Source of the DNA: Desulfobacter sp. | Lineage (GTDB): Bacteria; Desulfobacterota; Desulfobacteria; Desulfobacterales; Desulfobacteraceae | Reading direction: 5' to 3' | Assembly: GCA_028768545.1 (NCBI GenBank) | Contig: CP054838.1 | Span: 1,853,501-1,917,500 of the forward strand | DNA length: 64,000 nt | Shown here: positions 46,530 through 53,582 of the stretch, in pieces | Position numbering within the stretch: the first letter of the stretch is position 1 | Layout: the number at the start of each line of letters is the position of its first letter | Program-made: the position numbers and the translations under genes | The notes under the pieces: model-generated | What the model saw: only the letters and a program-made list of their open reading frames with translations | What the model was told of the DNA's origin: nothing | The model's database searches: none

Positions 46530-47597
46530 TTATAGAAGAATGTTAAACAAATACCCCACAAAAAGAATGCCGCAGGCCACAACACCGACAAATACGGCGA
46601 TCAATCGGGGTTTAAGCACTTTTCTCAGGATAACCATTTCCGGCAGGGACAGGGCAATTACACTCATCATGAAGGCAAGGACAGAGCCCAGTGCCGCACC
46701 TTTGCCCAGAAGCGCCTCAACAACAGGGATAACGCCTGCGGCATTTGAATACATGGGGACACCGATCAGAACAGAGACAGGAACAGACCACCAGGATCCC
46801 TTGCCCATGATGGAAGCCATAACGCCTTCAGGAACAAAACCGTGGATACCTGCACCCACAGCAATACCTAAAATAACATAGATCCAGACCCGGCCGATGA
46901 TCTCTTTTACGGCGTCCCACCCGTAGACAAACCGGTCATTCCAGGTCAGTTTTTCTTCTTCCACCTCAACATCAGCCATATTGGCCTGGATTACCCAGTC
47001 TTCGATATGATTTTCAAGCTTGAGCCGGCCAATCACCCACCCGGCTGATATGGCAACAAAAAGACCGGTTCCCATGTAAATGGCGGCAACTTTCCAACCC
47101 AGCAGCCCGTATAAAAGCCCCAGGGCAATTTCATTGACCATGGGGGCGGCAATAAGAAAGGAGAAGGTCACGCCCAGAGGAACCCCTGCTGTTACAAAAC
47201 CGATAAACAAGGGGACTGCAGAGCAGGAGCAAAAGGGGGTTACAATGCCCAGAAGTGCGGCCAGGATATTGCCTGCAAACTCACTTTTGCCGGACAGGAA
47301 TGCCCGGGTTTTTTCCGGTGTAAAAAAACTTCTGATAATGCCGACGCCAAAAACAACCAGAAAGAGCAGCATCATCACCTTAGGGGTGTCATAAAGAAAA
47401 AATTCTATGGAATCACCCAGGTGAGATCCCTGCTGAATTGACAATAGATTATAGGTCAGCCATTGGGATAATCCGGGCAGCTGCCTGTAGATCATCCACC
47501 ACAGGACAAGGCCTGCTGCCCCCGCGAAAAGGGTCAACATCAACCCTGAATTTGCCTGTTTTTGAATTGCCTTTGTTTGGGCAGTCTTTGAACTCAT
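46530..47597 (-). CDS. DUF318-family permease (ArsP-type)
   Basis: Start ATG 47597 has GAGG upstream. The 355-residue protein has about eight to ten membrane helices and the family signatures TPFCSCSAVPLFIGFVTAG (three cysteine/serine region) and IGVPMYSNAAGVIPVVEALL. Characterised members (ArsP) export trivalent methylated or aromatic arsenicals; others have unknown substrates. It is flanked by an ArsR gene upstream and mini-thioredoxin genes on both sides, which supports a metalloid substrate. Organoarsenical export is inference. Confidence 0.87.
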   Translation of the reverse strand: MSSKTAQTKAIQKQANSGLMLTLFAGAAGLVLWWMIYRQLPGLSQWLTYNLLSIQQGSHLGDSIEFFLYDTPKVMMLLFLVVFGVGIIRSFFTPEKTRAFLSGKSEFAGNILAALLGIVTPFCSCSAVPLFIGFVTAGVPLGVTFSFLIAAPMVNEIALGLLYGLLGWKVAAIYMGTGLFVAISAGWVIGRLKLENHIEDWVIQANMADVEVEEEKLTWNDRFVYGWDAVKEIIGRVWIYVILGIAVGAGIHGFVPEGVMASIMGKGSWWSVPVSVLIGVPMYSNAAGVIPVVEALLGKGAALGSVLAFMMSVIALSLPEMVILRKVLKPRLIAVFVGVVACGILFVGYLFNILL

Positions 47598-47654
47598 TTT
47601 TAGCCTCTTCTTATGTATGGTCATTTAACGATTTTATGACTTAAAAAATTTCAC

Positions 47655-48002
47655 CTATTCTTTTCCGACAATGTCATTACGATCAATTTGCGGCAAAATT
47701 TCATTCAATGTTTTAATTTCAGGTTCATTGTCCAGCCAATGCTTCAGGTTGCCAATCATATTCGCTGCAAAGGGCGAGTCGCTGCCATCAGACAGAGAAT
47801 AATTGACCCACAATCCATCCTTGAAGCTTCTTACCAGCCCTGCATCCTCAAGGATTTTCAAATGTTTGCTTGTCGTGGATTGGGCAATTCCAAGGGTTTC
47901 TTTGATTTCACAGACGCAAAGCGGGCGGTTTTGCAGCATTTTTATCATTTTTACCCGGTTCGAATCGGACAGTGCTTTCATCACTTTTATAAAAATTTTC
48001 AT
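47655..48002 (-). CDS. ArsR-family metalloregulator (first copy)
   Basis: A 115-residue winged-helix repressor: MKALSDSNRVKMIKMLQNRPLCVCEI with the CxC of As/Sb-sensing ArsR proteins on helix alpha-3, recognition helix AQSTTSKHLKILEDAGLV and wing FKDGLWVNYSL. It overlaps the end of the upstream thioredoxin gene by 4 bp. It probably controls its own operon through the palindrome at 48587-48608. Confidence 0.9.
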   Translation of the reverse strand: MKIFIKVMKALSDSNRVKMIKMLQNRPLCVCEIKETLGIAQSTTSKHLKILEDAGLVRSFKDGLWVNYSLSDGSDSPFAANMIGNLKHWLDNEPEIKTLNEILPQIDRNDIVGKE

Positions 48003-48358
48003 GATAATGGGTTCCCTTTTTTTTGTTCATCCAATTGCGCTGCTGCCTCTAATATAAAATCCTCAAGCTTTGACTTTGACGGCACAGATCCCGCAGATTT
48101 TATCTTCCGGTTGATCACAAGGGCCGGAGATCCCATCACTCCGTAGCCTGCAATCTCTTTTATGTCTCTGACATGTTCCAGGTTCGCTGTAACCCCCATT
48201 TTCTGGATCAAATCCATCAAAGACATTTCAAGTTTGTCACAATTCGCGCACCCGGCTCCCAGCACCTTGATTTCTATCTCTTCCAAAGGCTTTGGGGGTA
48301 AGGGCTTTCCCATATGTTTTTTTGTATTCATTGAGAAAGGCTTTTTCGTATTGTTCAT
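47999..48358 (-). CDS. Mini-thioredoxin (redox-active disulfide) protein with extended N-terminus
   Basis: The thioredoxin-like core starts around residue 28 (IEIKVLGAGCANCDKLEMSL, CxxC) and ends with GVMGSPALVINRKIKSAG, closely like the protein at 46209. The first ~27 residues read oddly and overlap, in another frame, the C-terminus of the small gene at 48237-48524. If one C of the C5 run (G5 at 48294-48298 on the plus strand) were removed, the two would join as one protein with the linker LTPKPLEEIEIKV. Either these are overlapping genes or a frameshifted fusion. Confidence 0.75.
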   Translation of the reverse strand: MNNTKKPFSMNTKKHMGKPLPPKPLEEIEIKVLGAGCANCDKLEMSLMDLIQKMGVTANLEHVRDIKEIAGYGVMGSPALVINRKIKSAGSVPSKSKLEDFILEAAAQLDEQKKGNPLS

Positions 48359-48524
48359 ATGCCCCGGGGGGGATATAGTTTTTCTTTGACAGCTGCTTGA
48401 TCATTTCACTGGCAATCTCGTGATCAGTTAGTCTTCCCAGATTTGCCACATTTTTCAGTGTTTTTTCAAAATCGACAATACCGGTCTTGTGTTTACCAAT
48501 TCTAATCTGTGTTACAGGCGGCAT
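48237..48524 (-). CDS. Small conserved-looking protein at the head of the permease operon
   Basis: A 95-residue protein, MPPVTQIRIGKHKTGIVDFE..., with a helical middle (DHEIASEMIKQLSKKNYIPP) and an EYKKTYGKAL end. I have a loose memory of similar N-terminal modules fused to mini-thioredoxins in anaerobes but cannot name the family. GGAAGATAAC precedes its start. It lies directly behind a sigma-70-like promoter at 48555-48583. The last ~40 residues overlap the next gene in another frame; see that entry for the possible fusion. Confidence 0.6.
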   Translation of the reverse strand: MPPVTQIRIGKHKTGIVDFEKTLKNVANLGRLTDHEIASEMIKQLSKKNYIPPGAYEQYEKAFLNEYKKTYGKALTPKAFGRDRNQGAGSRVREL

Positions 48525-48554
48525 GTTATCTTCCTTTTTAAATCGTTAAAACGG

Positions 48555-48583
48555 AATATATAGATTTGCAAAGGTGTTGTCAA
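48555..48583 (-). promoter_or_regulatory. Sigma-70-type promoter of the permease/arsenic operon
   Basis: On the minus strand TTGACA (48583-48578), 17 bp, then TATATT (48560-48555): a near-consensus promoter 31 bp from the first start codon. Confidence 0.75.
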
Positions 48584-48586
48584 GCA

Positions 48587-48608
48587 CTATGAAAAAATAA
48601 TTTCATAG
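48587..48608. promoter_or_regulatory. Inverted repeat, candidate ArsR operator of the minus-strand operon
   Basis: Arms CTATGAAA and TTTCATAG separated by 6 bp of A/T, lying 3 bp upstream of the -35 box of the minus-strand promoter. It differs in sequence from the operator at 48712, in line with two different ArsR proteins. Confidence 0.5.
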
Positions 48609-48681
48609 CTCCACCCCCTGTTAACATAGCTAAAATACAAGAATATGAAGGGGTGAGGAATCGTCAGGGTATCAATTTTTA

Positions 48682-48710
48682 TTGTTTCAAAAATAAATAT
48701 CGGTTATATT
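48682..48710 (+). promoter_or_regulatory. Sigma-70-type promoter of arsR-arsC-acr3
   Basis: TTGTTT (48682-48687), 17 bp, TATATT (48705-48710), ending one base before the operator palindrome. Confidence 0.65.
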
Positions 48711-48711
48711 T

Positions 48712-48729
48712 ATTAGCCATTTGGCTAAT
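48712..48729. promoter_or_regulatory. ArsR operator palindrome
   Basis: ATTAGCCATTTGGCTAAT: perfect 8-bp arms around TT, located between the -10 box and the arsR start codon at 48755, the classic position for repression by ArsR. Confidence 0.72.
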
Positions 48730-48754
48730 TATAAATTCAATGGGTATTATTTTT

Positions 48755-49123
48755 ATGGAGAAAGCCCTGGCTTTGCTGAAGGCGGTATCAGACAAAAACC
48801 GGCTGAGGATATTGAGTGTTCTGTTGGTACACGAGGAATTATGTGCCTGTCAGATCACCGAATTTTTACAGGTTGCAGGGGCAACAGCATCCCGCCTCTT
48901 GAGCCAGATGGTCAATTCAGGTGTGCTTCAAAATCGTAAACAGGGAAGATGGGTATATTTCCGGTTAAACCGGGAGGATGCCTTGCTGCCCCCTCTTTTC
49001 AAGTGGATTGATCGCAACCTTGAGCACAGCACACAGGTGACACAGGACCTGGAAGCATTGGAAAAAATACAATGTGTTTCTTGTGAGGACTTAAGCCTGA
49101 AACAAAGAAATGGCGGTAGTTGA
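48755..49123 (+). CDS. arsR: ArsR-family arsenic-responsive repressor (second copy)
   Basis: ATG 48755 gives 122 residues; the open frame upstream overlaps the promoter and is not used. The protein has ALLKAVSDKNRLRILSVLL, the arsenic-binding pair in EELCACQITEFL, recognition helix GATASRLLSQMVNSGVL and wing NRKQGRWVYFRL. It also has a C-terminal CVSC. It heads an operon with arsC and acr3 and sits directly behind a promoter and palindromic operator, so autoregulation is expected. Confidence 0.93.
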   Translation: MEKALALLKAVSDKNRLRILSVLLVHEELCACQITEFLQVAGATASRLLSQMVNSGVLQNRKQGRWVYFRLNREDALLPPLFKWIDRNLEHSTQVTQDLEALEKIQCVSCEDLSLKQRNGGS

Positions 49124-49156
49124 GGCAAATATATAAAAACAAAAAAGAGGCAATCC

Positions 49157-49603
49157 ATGGGCGAAAAACTCAAACTCCTATTTCTTTGCACGGGGAACTC
49201 ATGCCGAAGTCAGATGGCCGAAGGCTGGACACGGAAATTAAAAGGCGACCGTATTGAGGCGTATTCAGCCGGTGTTGAAACACACGGTCTTAACCCCGAT
49301 GCCGTAAAGGTGATGGCTGAAGCTGGAGTGGATATCGCAAGCCACAAATCAAAACTGGTAAATGAGTTCAGGGATACTGAGCTGGATGCCGTCATCACAG
49401 TATGCGGCCATGCCCATGAAACCTGTCCTTATTTTCCGCCCCGCTGCAAGGTTTACCATGTTGGTTTTGACGATCCGCCCAAAATGGCCCAGGCGCTTGC
49501 CGCAAAGGGGGAAAGCAAGGAACGGCAATTGGATTGCTATCGAAAAATCAGAGATGAAATACGGACATTTGTCGAAAAACTGCCTGCAAACATCAGTCAA
49601 TAA
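49157..49603 (+). CDS. arsC: Arsenate reductase, thioredoxin-coupled low-molecular-weight phosphatase type
   Basis: A 148-residue protein with the phosphatase loop FLCTGNSCRSQMAEGW near the N-terminus and the second and third redox cysteines in TVCGHAHETCPYFPP, as in the pI258-type ArsC. It reduces arsenate to arsenite using thioredoxin. It lies 33 bp after arsR and 44 bp before acr3. AAAAGAGGCAATCC supplies the ribosome site. Confidence 0.95.
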   Translation: MGEKLKLLFLCTGNSCRSQMAEGWTRKLKGDRIEAYSAGVETHGLNPDAVKVMAEAGVDIASHKSKLVNEFRDTELDAVITVCGHAHETCPYFPPRCKVYHVGFDDPPKMAQALAAKGESKERQLDCYRKIRDEIRTFVEKLPANISQ

Positions 49604-49647
49604 ATGATTTAAATCATGGTTGTGTTTAATCAATACAGGAAAATAAA

Positions 49648-50826
49648 ATGAGTATAAACACGAATGAACGCAAAATGACCAGCCTGTTTGAGCGCTATCT
49701 GACGGTCTGGGTTGGGTTGTGTATTGTCGGCGGTATTCTTCTGGGCAAAGTTGCTCCCAACCTTGCCAGAACACTGGACGCACTGTCCATCAATGTAAAC
49801 AATGCTCCGGTTGTGTCCATACCCATTGCGGTCTGCCTGTTTTTCATGATGTATCCCATCATGGTAAAGATTGATTTTTCATCGGTCATCAAAGCCGGTA
49901 AAAGCGGGAAACCGGTGTTTTTGACCCTGGTTTTAAACTGGTGTGTCAAACCCTTTACCATGTATGCAATTGCCCTGTTTTTTTTAGGATTTCTTTTGAA
50001 ATCATTTATAGGGACAGATGCAATGGACCTTGTGAAAATGCCCTTTGGCCTTGATCTGTCCGTTGGGTCCCGGCATGGGGCCGGCCTTGTCGTACTGCAG
50101 GACGGTATTAAAATGCTCCAGATTCCCTTGTGGCGAAGCTATTTTGCCGGATGTATTCTTTTGGGGATTGCGCCGTGCACTGCAATGGTTCTTGTATGGG
50201 GATATTTGTCAGGGGGCAATGACGGCTTGACCCTGGTCATGGTGGCATTGAATTCTCTTACAATGCTGGTGTTGTATGGTTTGCTCGGCGGCTTCCTGCT
50301 TGGCGTGGGCAAACTCCCCATTCCCTGGCAGGCGCTTTTATTGTCTGTGGCCATTTATGTGGCCCTGCCGCTTGTGGCCGGATTTTTATCAAGGAAATGG
50401 ATCATCCGAGCAAAAGGAGAACCCTGGTTCAAGGAAAAATTTTTAGGGGTCCTGACTCCGGTGACAATCTCTGCCCTTTTATTGACCCTTATTTTATTGT
50501 TCAGCTTTAAAGGAGAAGTCATTACGGCAAATCCAATGACCATTCTCTGGATAGCCATTCCCCTTTTCATTCAGACAATATTGATCTTTGCCATTGGGTA
50601 TGCAGCGGCCAGGGTTTTAAAATTGAAATATGAAGATGCAGCCCCTGCTGCCATGATCGGGGCATCCAATCATTTTGAAGTCGCCATTGCAACTGCCGTT
50701 ATGCTGTTCGGCCTGTCTTCCGGTGCCGCCCTTGCCACAGTGGTTGGCGTACTGATCGAAGTGCCGGTCATGCTGATGCTGGTCAACTTCTGCAAGAAAA
50801 CCACCCATTGGTTTGAAAATGAATAA
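49648..50826 (+). CDS. acr3: Arsenite efflux transporter ACR3
   Basis: A 392-residue membrane protein with ten predicted helices and the ACR3 landmarks: [29 protein letters not shown] with the essential membrane Cys, [19 protein letters not shown], and [14 protein letters not shown]. It pumps arsenite out using the proton gradient. There is a segment of about 30 residues between helices 3 and 4 ([21 protein letters not shown]) that seems longer than usual. Third gene of the ars operon. Confidence 0.95.
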   Translation: MSINTNERKMTSLFERYLTVWVGLCIVGGILLGKVAPNLARTLDALSINVNNAPVVSIPIAVCLFFMMYPIMVKIDFSSVIKAGKSGKPVFLTLVLNWCVKPFTMYAIALFFLGFLLKSFIGTDAMDLVKMPFGLDLSVGSRHGAGLVVLQDGIKMLQIPLWRSYFAGCILLGIAPCTAMVLVWGYLSGGNDGLTLVMVALNSLTMLVLYGLLGGFLLGVGKLPIPWQALLLSVAIYVALPLVAGFLSRKWIIRAKGEPWFKEKFLGVLTPVTISALLLTLILLFSFKGEVITANPMTILWIAIPLFIQTILIFAIGYAAARVLKLKYEDAAPAAMIGASNHFEVAIATAVMLFGLSSGAALATVVGVLIEVPVMLMLVNFCKKTTHWFENE

Positions 50827-51087
50827 AATGATGCAGAGGGCCGCACAAAGGCCTGGGCGCTTCTCATATCTGAAAAGAAACTGGCGATACGGTTTATCCA
50901 ATAAAACCAATTAAAGCTGATTCCTTGAAAAAATGTTGGGCGTGGCGTAAAGAGGGACCATTGGCGGAAGCGTTTATATTGGATACAGGCAATTGTGGGA
51001 AAGGTGCAGATCCTTGGATACGCCATTTGCAGGGAAAAAAGCAACTCGGATCTGTATAGACTTTGAATTGAAAGCCAGAGGCTGATC

Positions 51088-51267
51088 ATGACATACAATT
51101 TTGATCCAGACAAATGGTACGATGATGAACTGTACATTCTTCAATCAAAATTGAAGAACAGGCAGATAAATGATAGCGAATACGATCAGGCAATTGAATC
51201 TTTGGACAAAAAATTTGACGAGATGCTGGGCCGCCTGGATGGAACCTACCAGATAGATCAAGGATGA
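51088..51267 (+). CDS. Small acidic hypothetical protein
   Basis: A 59-residue protein starting MTYNFDPDKWYDDELYIL, mostly helical and acidic, predicted cytoplasmic. It is not recognised. It has a weak ribosome site (AGAGGCTG) and lies 16 bp before the 307-residue unknown gene, so it is probably the first gene of a three-gene group with it and the gene at 52210. Confidence 0.55.
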   Translation: MTYNFDPDKWYDDELYILQSKLKNRQINDSEYDQAIESLDKKFDEMLGRLDGTYQIDQG

Positions 51268-51283
51268 AAGGCAGTGAATCAAA

Positions 51284-52207
51284 ATGGGACCGATTTCTAA
51301 AAAAGTCATTGCAGGACTGAAAAAAGCAAAGAACAAAAAAATCATAAATTTTCAAGAATTGAAAGAAGCAAAAACACGGGCTGATAACCTTGAAAAAACA
51401 ATCATATCAGAAGAGGAACTGTCCAAGCATGATCCGCTCCATGCTGTCTATATTTATGCTCAAAATAAGGTCTCGGTTTTTGTTGAGCAACTATCTGATT
51501 TATCGGCTGTTTCAAAATTGAAAACTATATTGGATCGGGCAAATGAGACTTATATGCCTTCCTTTCCACCTCAAAGTCCTGTTACACAATCTTACTTCAC
51601 ATGCTGGGGATTTTTCGATCTTTTTGTGGGTATTAAAAATGAATCCTTTGGAACGATAGTTCTTGATATCCTGAGGATGATAAAAGCAGACCCAGGATTG
51701 ATCTCAATCATTGAATGCATGCAACATTCCAGAATGGGGGTCTTCATCCACAAAGGACACCTGGATCGATATGTCATTTTAGAAGAGCTGATCACCGGTG
51801 AAGAGTATACCGTCGTTGTATCAAGCGGTTACCAGGGGAAAGAAGGTGAAATATGGTATGCCCGGATAATGCATGAGCCTTTTGCGGAGCTGAACTATGG
51901 GTACTCTGTTGTTTTCACAACGCCATATATTCTTATCGATTTGGATGGCAAGATTGGATCTTCGGCAAAACGTGAAGACTGGGAAGCCTTTTTTGACCGG
52001 AACTTAAAAGTATCACCGGGGAAAGACCGGGTCAAAGCATATGAATCGTTTATGAAAAATGGAAAAAATAAATATTATTGGAACGAATATATCATTGAAG
52101 GATATGCGAATTATCAGTCGGATATGATTTTTCTTGCAGGTTTTCCGGACATCCCCTTGAGTATGCCCCTTTCAGCAGAGAGTCAAAAAGAGCGGGGAGA
52201 GTTGTGA
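51284..52207 (+). CDS. Hypothetical protein (307 residues)
   Basis: A protein without a signal peptide or membrane helices. The N-terminal ~45 residues are very lysine-rich and helical (SKKVIAGLKKAKNKKIINFQ). The rest looks like a globular alpha/beta protein with aromatic-rich segments (FTCWGFFDLFVGIKNESFG, EEYTVVVSSGYQGKEGEIWY). No catalytic motif is recognised. It overlaps or abuts the next gene and follows the 59-residue gene by 16 bp, suggesting a small operon of unknown purpose between the arsenic genes and the TetR-RND cluster. Confidence 0.7.
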   Translation: MGPISKKVIAGLKKAKNKKIINFQELKEAKTRADNLEKTIISEEELSKHDPLHAVYIYAQNKVSVFVEQLSDLSAVSKLKTILDRANETYMPSFPPQSPVTQSYFTCWGFFDLFVGIKNESFGTIVLDILRMIKADPGLISIIECMQHSRMGVFIHKGHLDRYVILEELITGEEYTVVVSSGYQGKEGEIWYARIMHEPFAELNYGYSVVFTTPYILIDLDGKIGSSAKREDWEAFFDRNLKVSPGKDRVKAYESFMKNGKNKYYWNEYIIEGYANYQSDMIFLAGFPDIPLSMPLSAESQKERGEL

Positions 52208-52209
52208 AA

Positions 52210-52539
52210 ATGATATCCATAAACAGAACGGCAATTACCATCATCCCCAGGCAGCTGTACATTGATTGGGCAAATCGTTTTGAAGATGGCAACAGGTATG
52301 ACCAAAAACATGCAACAACAATCCTGATACTTGATAAATATGGTGAGTTCGATTATGAAGTCTATCTGAAAAAAATATTCAGGGATGTTTTTGAAGAACA
52401 GCTTGAGTCCTGGATGACAGATCCGGGTGACTGGCCACCCAAGAGAACGTATAAGATGTTTAAAGAGTGGTTCGAGGTTATTTGTTCAGATATGACCTGG
52501 GACTATGGGGATGGGGATATTGAGCATGATGAGTACTGA
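52210..52539 (+). CDS. Hypothetical protein (about 109 residues)
   Basis: ATG 52210 lies 10 bp after GGGGAG; a GTG at 52204 overlapping the upstream stop is the alternative. It is a small acidic protein with a beta-rich first half (ISINRTAITIIPRQLYIDWA) and an aromatic second half (WMTDPGDWPPKRTYKMFKEW). This pattern is reminiscent of conserved single-domain proteins of unknown function. No function is assigned. Confidence 0.65.
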   Translation: MISINRTAITIIPRQLYIDWANRFEDGNRYDQKHATTILILDKYGEFDYEVYLKKIFRDVFEEQLESWMTDPGDWPPKRTYKMFKEWFEVICSDMTWDYGDGDIEHDEY

Positions 52540-52891
52540 TGCTGATTCATGAATGCTGAAAGAAAAGTGAATCCTTTAATTTAAAGGCCTTAAAAATTTG
52601 GACTTACAGGGAAAGTCTAAAGTGTTCGATCTGTAAAAATTCGGATTTTATCAAGCAAGTAGTCTTCGCCTCAAGACCTCGGTTTCATCAGCCAATTTTC
52701 ATAAATCAGGCCTCAATAACAAAAGTAGTCAACTTCTCTTCAATAAAGGCTTGGGAGTTCTTATATACCATTAGTGTTGACTTTGGGATTACTCCTTTCC
52801 GTTTGAATGTCAACCCCTTAAAAGATTAGTAGTTTAACCACCCGGCAAGTTTCGGCTCCATTCCCTTCAACCCGGAGCTATTATTTTTTTC

Positions 52892-52920
52892 TTGACAGAA
52901 TTTGTGATATTAAGTACGGC
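52892..52920 (+). promoter_or_regulatory. Candidate promoter of the TetR-RND operon
   Basis: TTGACA at 52892-52897 and, after 17 bp, TACGGC (weak -10), directly before a palindrome. Confidence 0.4.
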
Positions 52921-52923
52921 TTA

Positions 52924-52939
52924 ATTAAACATGTTTAAT
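52924..52939. promoter_or_regulatory. TetR operator candidate
   Basis: ATTAAACATGTTTAAT is a perfect 16-bp palindrome, 28 bp before the tetR start codon and just downstream of the promoter elements, fitting autorepression by the adjacent TetR protein. Confidence 0.7.
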
Positions 52940-52967
52940 GAACAAACGCATTTAATGGAATTATATT

Positions 52968-53582
52968 ATGACACGAAGAGATGACTCAAAGGCGGAAACC
53001 CGGGAGCTGATCCTAAAAACAGCACGGCTCCTGTTCTGGGAAAAGGGTGTGGAGAAATGCACGATCCGTAAAATTGCAAAGGAGGCGGGCGTCTCTCCGG
53101 CTTCTGTTATCGTTCACTTCAAAAACAAGACCGCCCTGCTTGAAGCAACCCTTAACGAGGAAATTGAAACCAACATAGCCAAAACCCTGCCCAATCTGCC
53201 CACGGATCAGGATTTATCAGGGATGTTCAGGTATATCGTGTCCAGAATGCTTGCGGTTTATGATAAAAATCGGGATCTTTACCGCATTTTGATACGGGAT
53301 ACCTATTATGAAACTCGCCACGGCAGTTCTTCAATTGCGAGGCTGGATGAGAAATACATTCAATTTATCATGGAAATGATTGAGCGGGAAAAGGGCAAAG
53401 GGTATTTCAGGAAAGATCTTGATTCGAATCTTGCGGCCTCGTCCATTCTTTACCTCTATATGGGTGTGCTCAGAAAATTTCTCATCGATCCTGAATTCAG
53501 TGTGGCTGATGCCGAATCAACCATTGCCGTAATGTTTCAGCAATTAATCTCAGGGTTTTTATCCCATGGGGAGAAACAATGA
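52968..53582 (+). CDS. TetR-family transcriptional regulator
   Basis: A 204-residue protein with the TetR DNA-binding domain at residues about 8-55 (TRELILKTARLLFWEKGVEKCTIRKIAKEAGVSPASVIVHFKNK) and an all-helical ligand domain. It overlaps the RND exporter gene by 4 bp (ATGA), and a palindrome lies just upstream, so it most likely represses this operon until a lipid or toxic ligand binds. Confidence 0.92.
   Translation: MTRRDDSKAETRELILKTARLLFWEKGVEKCTIRKIAKEAGVSPASVIVHFKNKTALLEATLNEEIETNIAKTLPNLPTDQDLSGMFRYIVSRMLAVYDKNRDLYRILIRDTYYETRHGSSSIARLDEKYIQFIMEMIEREKGKGYFRKDLDSNLAASSILYLYMGVLRKFLIDPEFSVADAESTIAVMFQQLISGFLSHGEKQ

Larger units (their letters stand above)
52540..52967. other. Intergenic region before the TetR-RND operon
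   Basis: 428 bp with no convincing gene. It contains a short palindrome (CCTTTAATTTAAAGG near 52575) after the end of the previous gene and, at its right end, the promoter and operator of the TetR gene. Confidence 0.5.
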
